From contig CAYWYG010000012.1 in assembly GCA_964462335.1 (NCBI GenBank), forward strand, positions 1 through 25,207: a stretch of DNA of 25,207 nt. Reading direction: 5' to 3'. The notes below the pieces were generated by a model. That model had not been told where the DNA came from and ran no database searches. It was given only the letters and a program-made list of their open reading frames with translations. Made by a program: the position numbers and the translations under genes. Position 1 is the first letter of the stretch. Every line of letters starts with the position of its first letter. Below, piece by piece: positions 13,188-20,001 of this stretch. This stretch comes from JAPUDQ01 sp964462335. Lineage in GTDB: Bacteria > Patescibacteriota > Saccharimonadia > Saccharimonadales > Saccharimonadaceae.

Positions 13188-14402
13188 CTACCTAATCGCG
13201 CCGTTGCCCACGAGCGCATAGATCGGAAAGAGTACTGCACCGATCATCACGCCGGCAACACCCGCAAGAAGCACCATCAATATAGGCTCGATCATCGTCG
13301 AGATACTCTTGATTGTCTGATCGAGCTCATTCTCGTAAAACGTTGCTGCTTTGCCAAGCATCGCATCGATACCGCCAGACTGCTCGCCGATATTAATCAT
13401 CTGTGGCACAAGCGGCAACACGTAATCCTCCCCCTTCAATGCAAGTGACAGTGCTTTGCCTCCCTTGACTTTGTCTGATGCCCTCGCAACTGCATCGGCA
13501 ACATGGATATTGTTGACGGCACGTTTGGTGATATTGAGGGTCTCAAGCATCGGCACACCAGTGCTCATCAGCGTCTCTGCTGTCCGCGCAAACCGTGCCA
13601 TATATAGCTTGCGGAATAGCTGACCAAAAAGCGGTACATTGAGTTTTATAAGATCGATCGTCCCGCGGCCACTATCAGTTTTTGACCATGCACGCCCGAA
13701 ATAAATTATGAGGGCAACCGCAGCCAGCACGACATACCAAAATGTCTGCACAAAATTGGCCGCACCCACCATTATCTGCGTCAGCAGTGGCAGTTCTTGG
13801 TGGAGATCCTTGTAGAGTTTACCTACCTGCGGCACGACCGTAACAAGCATAAATACAATCACACCCATCATCACAAAACTGACGATCAACGGATACATCA
13901 TAGCGCCTTTTACTTTGCTCATAATCTCCGCATCTTTCTCTTGTTGATCTGCGATCCGCTCAAGCGCCTTGTCAAGTGTACCTGATGCTTCACCCGCAGA
14001 GACAAGCGCAATAAACACATCGTTAAATACTTGTGGATGCTTGGCAAATGCGTTGCTGAGTGACGACCCTCCTTCAATGCTCGTGATAATATCCTGCGCC
14101 ACCGACTGCAATTTTTTGTTGACTGTCTGATCACGCACGGTATGGAGACTCTGCGTGAGCGGCAGACCTGCATTGATCAACGTCGCCAATTGCCGTGTGA
14201 AAACAACTCTATCCTTCGTCGTAATCTTGTTCGTCATTCTCGCCAAGAACATCTCGTCGTCATCTTTCATGGTAATCTTGAGCGGCATCAACCCTTGCGC
14301 CATCAGCAGTTTCGCCGCCGCTTTTTCAGATTCGGCCTTTACCGTTGAGTGTATCTGTTTGTTGCTCGCTGTATCCCTGGCTGTATAGCTAAACTCCAGC
14401 AT
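13188..14402 (-). CDS. pilC: Type IV pilus inner-membrane platform protein PilC
   Basis: 404 aa, the usual length. PilC is the membrane platform turned by the PilB and PilT motors. Seen: an N-terminal segment (FSYTARDTASNKQ), then two copies of the T2SF (GspF) domain: the first at about 65-190 (FTRQLATLINAGLPLTQSL, VSAGEASGTL), the second at about 265-395 (FARTAETLMSTGVPMLETL, IGEQSGGIDAML), each followed by hydrophobic helices (about 170-195, 220-240, 370-395). It lies 1 nt after the pilT stop, with AGAGG before its ATG, so it is translationally coupled to pilT. A 150-nt gap without a clear terminator follows before pilA. Confidence 0.97.
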   Translation of the reverse strand: MLEFSYTARDTASNKQIHSTVKAESEKAAAKLLMAQGLMPLKITMKDDDEMFLARMTNKITTKDRVVFTRQLATLINAGLPLTQSLHTVRDQTVNKKLQSVAQDIITSIEGGSSLSNAFAKHPQVFNDVFIALVSAGEASGTLDKALERIADQQEKDAEIMSKVKGAMMYPLIVSFVMMGVIVFMLVTVVPQVGKLYKDLHQELPLLTQIMVGAANFVQTFWYVVLAAVALIIYFGRAWSKTDSGRGTIDLIKLNVPLFGQLFRKLYMARFARTAETLMSTGVPMLETLNITKRAVNNIHVADAVARASDKVKGGKALSLALKGEDYVLPLVPQMINIGEQSGGIDAMLGKAATFYENELDQTIKSISTMIEPILMVLLAGVAGVMIGAVLFPIYALVGNGAIR

Positions 14403-14403
14403 A

Positions 14404-15477
14404 TCAACCTCTCATCATCCGTTCGAACTCGGTGAGGTGGACCGCGTAATTGCGTGCCTCATCAATCGTAATAGTACCTGCTTGGACGAGCCCGACCAGC
14501 GTCTTATCCATCGATTGCATCCCTTGATCAGCCCCTGTTTGTATCACGGCATCAAGCTGGTGGCTCTTGCCTTCGCGGATGATGTTACGAACTGCCGGTG
14601 TCGCAATCAATATTTCCGCAGCAACCGTCCGCCCTCCACCGATCGACGGCACGAGGCGTTGTGAACAGATTGCCATCAAAATATTGGCGAGCTGTGCACG
14701 GATCTGTGGCTGCTGGTGTGGCGGGAACACATCTACCATACGGTCAATTGATTGTGCCGCTGAGTTTGTGTGAAGTGTCGCAAATACCAAATGGCCTGTC
14801 TCGGCGATCGTGATAGCTGCGGATATCGTCTCAAGATCACGCATCTCACCGATCAGCACGACATCCGGGTCTTGGCGTAGCGAACTACGAAGTGCCGCCG
14901 AAAATGAATAGGTGTCGTAGTGCACTTCTCGCTGTACAACAACCGACTGCTTACTTTTGTGAGTAAATTCTATTGGGTCTTCAATCGTGATAATATGATG
15001 AGACTTCTCAGAATTGATCTTGTCGACGAGCGCAGCGAGCGTCGTACTTTTACCCGATCCTGTCGGCCCAGTCACAAGCACAAGCCCGCGCGGGTAGTTC
15101 GCAAAATTGTTCACCACTGCCGGCATACCCAGTTCGGTAATCGTCTTAATCTCATTAGGAATAAGGCGCAGTGCAGCTGCAAGATTGCCCCTCTCATGAA
15201 ATGCATTTACCCGAAAACGGCCCAGATCGCCAAATGCAAAGCTAAAGTCGAATTCTTTATCCTTGAGAAGTATTTGTTGTTGATCCTCGTCAAGGATCGC
15301 AAAGACAAGCTTCTCGACTTCTTCAGGTGTCAGTGCCTGAAAGCCCGGTATCGGGGTCAGTGAGCCATCAACCCTAAGCATCGGCGGCAACCCAATCTGG
15401 ATATGAAGATCACTTGCTTTTTTACGGATCACATCTTCAAGCAAGAGTTCGATCCTGAGTTCTGGTTGTGGTTGCAT
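14404..15477 (-). CDS. pilT: Type IV pilus retraction ATPase PilT
   Basis: 357 aa from the ATG at 15477, chosen because GGGGAGG lies 10 nt upstream and MQPQPELRIELLLEDVIRKKASDLHI is the family-like region; the frame extends to 15519 inside pilB. PilT is a hexameric ATPase that depolymerises the pilus and powers twitching. Seen: ASDLHIQIGLPPMLRVDG (21-38), Walker A GPTGSGKS (137-144), Asp box near 163-170, Walker B VVLIGEMRD (206-214), His box HLVFATLHTNSA (229-240) and AVRNIIREGK (295-304), the PilT-specific C-terminal motif that distinguishes it from PilB. It lies 19 nt after pilB. Confidence 0.97.
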   Translation of the reverse strand: MQPQPELRIELLLEDVIRKKASDLHIQIGLPPMLRVDGSLTPIPGFQALTPEEVEKLVFAILDEDQQQILLKDKEFDFSFAFGDLGRFRVNAFHERGNLAAALRLIPNEIKTITELGMPAVVNNFANYPRGLVLVTGPTGSGKSTTLAALVDKINSEKSHHIITIEDPIEFTHKSKQSVVVQREVHYDTYSFSAALRSSLRQDPDVVLIGEMRDLETISAAITIAETGHLVFATLHTNSAAQSIDRMVDVFPPHQQPQIRAQLANILMAICSQRLVPSIGGGRTVAAEILIATPAVRNIIREGKSHQLDAVIQTGADQGMQSMDKTLVGLVQAGTITIDEARNYAVHLTEFERMMRG

Positions 15478-15496
15478 TGTATGTGTGCCTCCCCTG

Positions 15497-17275
15497 TTAT
15501 GCCATATTCGCTGCGACACGGTTTACTTCTTCGAGCGTCGTCATGCCTTGGAGCGCCTTCATGTAGCCATCTTGCCTCATCGTTACCATGCCTTCGGCGA
15601 TTGCCTGCCGCTGTATCTCAGCGCTCGTTGCATGCTTCACGATCAAACTTTGAATTGCCTCAGAGACATCCATCACCTCGTAGAGACCCATGCGGCCTTT
15701 GAAACCACCTGGCGTCTTCGGGCTATCGATCCCCTTCACTAAAGTATACGAGGTTTGCGTGCTAAGCGGAAGCGCTTTGTATCCTAAATCTGCCGCCACC
15801 GTCGCCATTGTCGCGGCATCGTTGGGCAATAGCGTACCAACCGTTTCCTGGATACTCTTTGTCTCCATCTCATTTGACATATATGGCTGGTTTTTTTCGG
15901 CGATGCGACGCACGAGCCGCTGACCAATAACCGTATTTACCGTACTAGCGATCAAAAATGGCTCGATACCCATGTCAAGAAGCCGCGGCAAGACACCAGC
16001 CGCCGAGTTCGTGTGGAGTGTACTAAATACAAGATGCCCCGTCAAACTCGCTTGCACCGCAAGATTAGCCGTCTCTGCATCACGAATTTCTCCCACCATC
16101 ACGACATTGGGGTCTTGACGCAGGATCGAGCGAAGTCCGCTTGCAAATGTGAGCCCAACTTCGGCATTGACCTGAATCTGATTGACCCCCGCCATTTTGT
16201 ATTCGACAGGGTCTTCAAGCGTCACAATATTGATCGAGTCGTCAAATATCTCTTGCACAAGCGCATAGAGGCTGGTCGATTTTCCCGATCCTGTTGGGCC
16301 AGAGGTGAGGATCATGCCATTTGGTTTACGGATACCTTTACGAATTGCTCGTAACGCACGGCCAGCGTAGCCCATTTCTTCAAGTTTGAATGACGAACCA
16401 GATTTGTCGAGCAATCGGATCACGACCTGCTCACCCCATACAACTGGACTAATCGCGATACGCAAATCTACATCTTTATCAGCAGCGTGTACGGCAAATT
16501 GACCGTCTTGCGGGATACGATGCTCGTCAATTTTAAGGTTACTCAGGATCTTGATGCGCGAAATCAGCGCCGGCTCGATACTTTTCGGCAGTTTCATAAC
16601 CTCTCGCAAGACGCCATCGATCCGACAACGAATCTTGAGTGCATCTTCCAGTGGCTCTATGTGGATATCCGAAGCCCGCGAGCGCACTGCATACTCAAGT
16701 ATGGTGCTCAATGCTCGACTAATTGGCGAATCTTGCACGATCGTCTTGATGTCTTTACCGTCGCCCAGCGAGGCGTCACTCGCTTCTTCGCGTTTCGCCG
16801 TCTTGACTGCATCGCTGACCCCGCCTTCGAGATCGGTGTGGTACTGGCCTAATACATTACGGATACCAGCCTCTGATGCCATATAGACCTTGAGCGGACG
16901 CTGGATCTTGTTCGCCAGAAAATCAACAGCCTGGATATTATTTGCATCTAGCATCGCTACCGCAAGACGCTTTTGCATCTCGCCTAGTGGCACAGCCATA
17001 TATCGTTCGGCGATATCCGCAGGCAGCAGATCAAGCACCTTGACATCGATCTGAGCAGTCGAGAGATTGACATACGGAACACCTGACACAGATGCAATAT
17101 GTTTTGTGAGAACCTCGTCGCTGATGATCTTATCGGCAACAAGTAGCTCGATCACAGCCTTACCCTCTATATCAGCCTTGTGACGATATTCTTCCAATTT
17201 TGCCGCATCGATTAGTTGCTCAGCAACCAGCTCATCCTCAAGCTTCTTCTGGAGGTCTTCCGTCAAAACAGACAT
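15497..17275 (-). CDS. pilB: Type IV pilus extension ATPase PilB, without the zinc tetracysteine
   Basis: 592 aa with AGGGAG before the ATG. PilB is the hexameric motor for pilin polymerisation. Seen: an N-terminal MshEN-like domain (about 1-150; VPYVNLSTAQIDVKVLDLLP), a linker, then the GspE core with SRASDIHIEP (199-208), Walker A GPTGSGKS (326-333), Asp box IVTLEDPVEY (350-359), Walker B VVMVGEIRDAET (391-402), His box HLVFSTLHTNSA (414-425) and GQRLVRR (451-457). Most PilB/GspE proteins carry CxxC-x(about 45)-CxxC after this point. Here that stretch (about 458-527) keeps its length and ends in the usual GGFKGRMGLYEV, but has no cysteine; the only cysteine in the protein is C217. It lies 8 nt after the 78-aa gene. 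Confidence 0.97.
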   Translation of the reverse strand: MSVLTEDLQKKLEDELVAEQLIDAAKLEEYRHKADIEGKAVIELLVADKIISDEVLTKHIASVSGVPYVNLSTAQIDVKVLDLLPADIAERYMAVPLGEMQKRLAVAMLDANNIQAVDFLANKIQRPLKVYMASEAGIRNVLGQYHTDLEGGVSDAVKTAKREEASDASLGDGKDIKTIVQDSPISRALSTILEYAVRSRASDIHIEPLEDALKIRCRIDGVLREVMKLPKSIEPALISRIKILSNLKIDEHRIPQDGQFAVHAADKDVDLRIAISPVVWGEQVVIRLLDKSGSSFKLEEMGYAGRALRAIRKGIRKPNGMILTSGPTGSGKSTSLYALVQEIFDDSINIVTLEDPVEYKMAGVNQIQVNAEVGLTFASGLRSILRQDPNVVMVGEIRDAETANLAVQASLTGHLVFSTLHTNSAAGVLPRLLDMGIEPFLIASTVNTVIGQRLVRRIAEKNQPYMSNEMETKSIQETVGTLLPNDAATMATVAADLGYKALPLSTQTSYTLVKGIDSPKTPGGFKGRMGLYEVMDVSEAIQSLIVKHATSAEIQRQAIAEGMVTMRQDGYMKALQGMTTLEEVNRVAANMA

Positions 17276-17283
17276 AGCACTCC

Positions 17284-17520
17284 CTAAAACGGCCCTTTAT
17301 TAGACTGATCACCGATCTTAATCTTGATCGTCGGATTATATGCCTTGACATTAAAGATGTTCTTGCTAGGCTCGACAACAGTTGCGGAGATCGGCTCTGC
17401 CTTATCAATTGTCACTGGCTTTGGGTCACCGCCGCCCACAAGACTTCTCACGATAAAATAGCTTGATAGCGCTGCGACGCCGACGATGAGTATGAGGAGT
17501 GCAATTTCATTTCGTTTCAT
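17284..17520 (-). CDS. 78-aa membrane-anchored protein inside the pil operon
   Basis: Seen: a short cytoplasmic N-terminus (MKRNE), one membrane helix at about 6-25, then a 50-residue polar exported tail (DPKPVTIDKAEPISATVVEP, ending NPTIKIKIGDQSNKGPF) without cysteines. Its ATG overlaps the pilO stop in an ATGA arrangement, and pilB begins 8 nt later, so it is firmly part of the operon. It sits where proteobacterial loci have pilP, but it is much smaller and has no lipobox or recognisable PilP domain. A role as an accessory partner of the PilM/N/O complex is inference from position. Confidence 0.8.
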   Translation of the reverse strand: MKRNEIALLILIVGVAALSSYFIVRSLVGGGDPKPVTIDKAEPISATVVEPSKNIFNVKAYNPTIKIKIGDQSNKGPF

Positions 17521-18200
17521 AGTGGTATCTTCTGCTTCGTCATAGTAGTTGTCTTAGGCGCGGCAACGTAGGTAACAGCCTGTACTTCCGCCTTCATAAG
17601 CGCACTTGAACCTGACAGTTTCACCGACACAATATCAATCGGCCGTATAGAGCTATGGATACTGTCAAACATCGCTCTCATCGTGTCATATGTCCCAGTC
17701 GCAACAAAGCTGAACGGGATCGGACTTACTCCAGCCGGTAAGTCGGCCGGGAGAGCTTGTGAGCCACTAGACGTCTGATCGCTCGCTAGTCCGATACTCT
17801 CAATTGTTGCACCTGATTTTGCAAGTATTACTTGTTGCAACGATGCCGCAAGACCAATCCGATCGTCAGACGTTGGCATCGCATCAATGATAACCTGGAG
17901 CGGGTTATCGGTGGCATCAACCCGCAGGCGCGTAAGCTCAGCATTCGTAACAAGTTTTGTCACTTCATCCTTGAGAGGATCGTACGCTTTAGCACTATTT
18001 AGAAGAATTGTGTTCGTCTCAATTTGTTTACCATATACTTTATTGTTATAAAGAAATTGTTTCACCATAAACTGCGTAAGGACAAGTGCGATCGAAACAA
18101 TCGCCGCCGCAATCGCTACCCATATAAACACGATTCGATTGGCCGCTTGTATCTGCTGACGCTTTTTTACTCCGGTAAGACTTTGTTTATTGGCTTCCAT
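17517..18200 (-). CDS. pilO: PilO-like alignment complex protein
   Basis: 227 aa from the ATG at 18200, which has GGAGG six nt upstream; the frame extends to 18260 but that part lies over pilN. Seen: a basic cytoplasmic start (MEANKQSLTGVKKRQQIQAA), one membrane helix at about 22-46, a coiled-coil-like stretch (about 50-85), and an alpha/beta domain (VATGTYDTMRAMFDSIHSSI, SVKLSGSSALMKAEV) with the ferredoxin-like pattern of PilO. PilO pairs with PilN outside the membrane to connect the motor and the growing fibre. Identity as PilO rests on topology and on its place directly after PilN, since these proteins diverge strongly in sequence. It overlaps pilN by 14 nt. Confidence 0.85.
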   Translation of the reverse strand: MEANKQSLTGVKKRQQIQAANRIVFIWVAIAAAIVSIALVLTQFMVKQFLYNNKVYGKQIETNTILLNSAKAYDPLKDEVTKLVTNAELTRLRVDATDNPLQVIIDAMPTSDDRIGLAASLQQVILAKSGATIESIGLASDQTSSGSQALPADLPAGVSPIPFSFVATGTYDTMRAMFDSIHSSIRPIDIVSVKLSGSSALMKAEVQAVTYVAAPKTTTMTKQKIPL

Positions 18201-18909
18201 TAGATACCTCCGGCTTTGGCGCCTCCTTAAAGAGCTCTTTTGGAGCATTCTGATCACCATCAGAGGTCACGAGTTTTGGTACGATCACCTTGATATCGGT
18301 AATATGCTCATCAAACACTTCTGGCGCATATGTAAGTGTTGCCTTAAACGCGACAGTCACCTTCCCCTCGGCTTTCGACATGCCCGGTGCCGTAACCTCA
18401 ACTGCACTGAAAAACATCACATCTTTGTCCTCACCATCAAGTTTATAGGTAATCTTCGCGTTTTGTAGGGTGCTTCGAAAATTGTTGACGGCCTCAAAGC
18501 TATTCGCTGAGCCATCGATGACTAATGATTTGATAGATTTATCAAGCGAAAGCGTGTACAGCGTAACATTAGAAGGTGGCGCGGGATTTAGCTGTGGTAG
18601 ATAGCCCAAAAGGCGCGAATCGATGTCGCGCTGTTGAGAAACTTTATGTAGTGCATCCAGCTGACTTTGAACTGCTAAATACTTATCGATCTCCTGTTTC
18701 TTCGCAAGCTCTTTATGATTATTTGTGATCTGATCATTCATATTTTTGATTAAGAGAGCCTGCGCCCCGTAGACAGTCGTTGCCAAAAACGCTACCGCGC
18801 CTCCAGCGATGAGTGATACCATGATCGCACCCGAAACAACCCTATTTCGTGTCCGCTGCGCTTTGATAAACTCCTTTTTTACATCAGGCAAGAGATTGAG
18901 TTCTATCAT
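18187..18909 (-). CDS. pilN: PilN-like alignment complex protein
   Basis: 240 aa. Seen: N-terminus MIELNLLPDVKKEF, which carries the short INLLP-type motif by which PilN docks into a groove of PilM; one membrane helix at about 27-49; a coiled-coil-like segment (about 55-95); and an exported alpha/beta domain (LYTLSLDKSIKSLVIDGSAN, VNNFRSTLQNAKI). The C-terminus has an extra Pro/Glu/Lys-rich tail of some 40 residues. The ATG overlaps the pilM stop (ATGA), and AAAGG precedes it. Confidence 0.92.
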   Translation of the reverse strand: MIELNLLPDVKKEFIKAQRTRNRVVSGAIMVSLIAGGAVAFLATTVYGAQALLIKNMNDQITNNHKELAKKQEIDKYLAVQSQLDALHKVSQQRDIDSRLLGYLPQLNPAPPSNVTLYTLSLDKSIKSLVIDGSANSFEAVNNFRSTLQNAKITYKLDGEDKDVMFFSAVEVTAPGMSKAEGKVTVAFKATLTYAPEVFDEHITDIKVIVPKLVTSDGDQNAPKELFKEAPKPEVSNGSQ

Positions 18910-19949
18910 ACGTTGCCTTTCTGTGCGAGGCCGACAACAACGGCAAATTGCGTCGATATGGCTTGAAGCGCTGACTGATCATTTGCCGATACGCGCACAC
19001 GCTGCCACGGTGTTGCGAGCTGAGCTGGTAAGCTGGTTTTCGCACTCAGATATTCGCTCAAGGCCGGAATCGTTGCAGCATATCCTGAAAACATCATATT
19101 TTCGACCGGAATAGTTGGGTACTTTGTCTGAAAGAATTTGACTGATTTCACCAATTCAGTCGCAAATTGATCAAGTGTCGTGTCGAGTGCACGCGCAATC
19201 TGCCCTTCCAGCTTATTGGGATCGACACCAAATTTGACGATAAATTGTGCTGCCTGCTGCTCCTGGATATTGAGGTTCTGTGCAATCGCTTTTGTCAACG
19301 AGCGAAATCCTGTCGGAATAGAACGGATCAAACGTGGTGCGTCACCAAGCGTCATCACAAGATCACTCGAGAAGTCCCCCATGTCAAGCAATAAACGCCC
19401 ATTCTTCACCCCCGCCGGTAAGAGCGATCGAGATAACGCAAGCGGATCTGGTTCAATCGCAAGTACATTGAGCCCAAGGCCTTCGATAAGATCCAGCCTC
19501 TGCTCAGAGAATGAATTTGCCACGCTGGCAATCAATACTTCATTCTTAGAGGGATCTTTAGGTGATTTACCGACTACTGCCCAGTCGACTTTTGCCTCAT
19601 CGATACTCATCGGGATGTATTGCTCTGCTTGATACTTGATCGTACTCGCAAGTTCGGCTGGCGACATCACGGGCAACTCAACGACCGTGGCAAACATCCT
19701 ATTGCTAGGGATACCTAGCACGACGTTACGCGTCCGAACTCCGCTCTGCCCGATCGCAGTCGTGATAACTTCAGCCAGCCTGCGCTGATCATCGACCGCA
19801 TCGCTGGTCGCAATCTTTATGTCTACAGGAACGGATGCATATTTTGTCAGAGACCACATATCACCACTGCGTGACAACTGAACGATACGCACCGCAGTCG
19901 TACCGATATCAAGCGCGAAGAAGTCTCCCACCGAACTAATTCCCTTCAT
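18906..19949 (-). CDS. pilM: Type IV pilus assembly protein PilM (actin-like ATPase)
   Basis: 347 aa. PilM is a cytoplasmic actin/FtsA-like protein that binds the PilN tail and links it to the motor ATPases. Seen: phosphate-1 region FFALDIGTTAVRIVQL (10-25), the segment VVLGIPSNRMFATVVELP (about 75-92), the phosphate-2-like LLLDMGDFSSDLVM (about 190), and an adenosine-region-like FSGYAATIPALSEYL. It is the first gene of the pil operon, transcribed from an extended -10 promoter only 10 nt upstream of the ATG; there is no Shine-Dalgarno sequence. Confidence 0.96.
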   Translation of the reverse strand: MKGISSVGDFFALDIGTTAVRIVQLSRSGDMWSLTKYASVPVDIKIATSDAVDDQRRLAEVITTAIGQSGVRTRNVVLGIPSNRMFATVVELPVMSPAELASTIKYQAEQYIPMSIDEAKVDWAVVGKSPKDPSKNEVLIASVANSFSEQRLDLIEGLGLNVLAIEPDPLALSRSLLPAGVKNGRLLLDMGDFSSDLVMTLGDAPRLIRSIPTGFRSLTKAIAQNLNIQEQQAAQFIVKFGVDPNKLEGQIARALDTTLDQFATELVKSVKFFQTKYPTIPVENMMFSGYAATIPALSEYLSAKTSLPAQLATPWQRVRVSANDQSALQAISTQFAVVVGLAQKGNV

Positions 19950-19959
19950 ATTACAGATA

Positions 19960-19986
19960 ATTATAGCATAAGCGCTACTCTGACAA
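19960..19986 (-). promoter_or_regulatory. Promoter of the pilMNO-x-BTC operon
   Basis: On the minus strand: TTGTCA (19981-19986), a 15-bp spacer and TGC TATAAT (-10 at 19960-19965, extended type). The start would be near 19953, about 3-4 nt before the ATG of pilM, so the operon message is nearly leaderless. The 15-bp spacer is short, but extended -10 promoters tolerate that. Confidence 0.7.
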
Positions 19987-20001
19987 GCAATATTTTTGCT
20001 A

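Noticed and set aside
15478..15519. Longer PilT start inside pilB
   Set aside because: The ATG at 15477 has GGGGAGG and matches the usual PilT N-terminus.
18201..18260. Longer PilO start inside pilN
   Set aside because: GGAGG stands before the ATG at 18200, and the extra Arg-rich residues are a frame shadow of the pilN end.
19986..20000. Hairpin AGCAA/TTGCT after the 757-aa gene as a terminator
   Set aside because: Only a 5-bp AT-rich stem, no T-run on the relevant strand, and it overlaps the -35 of pilM.
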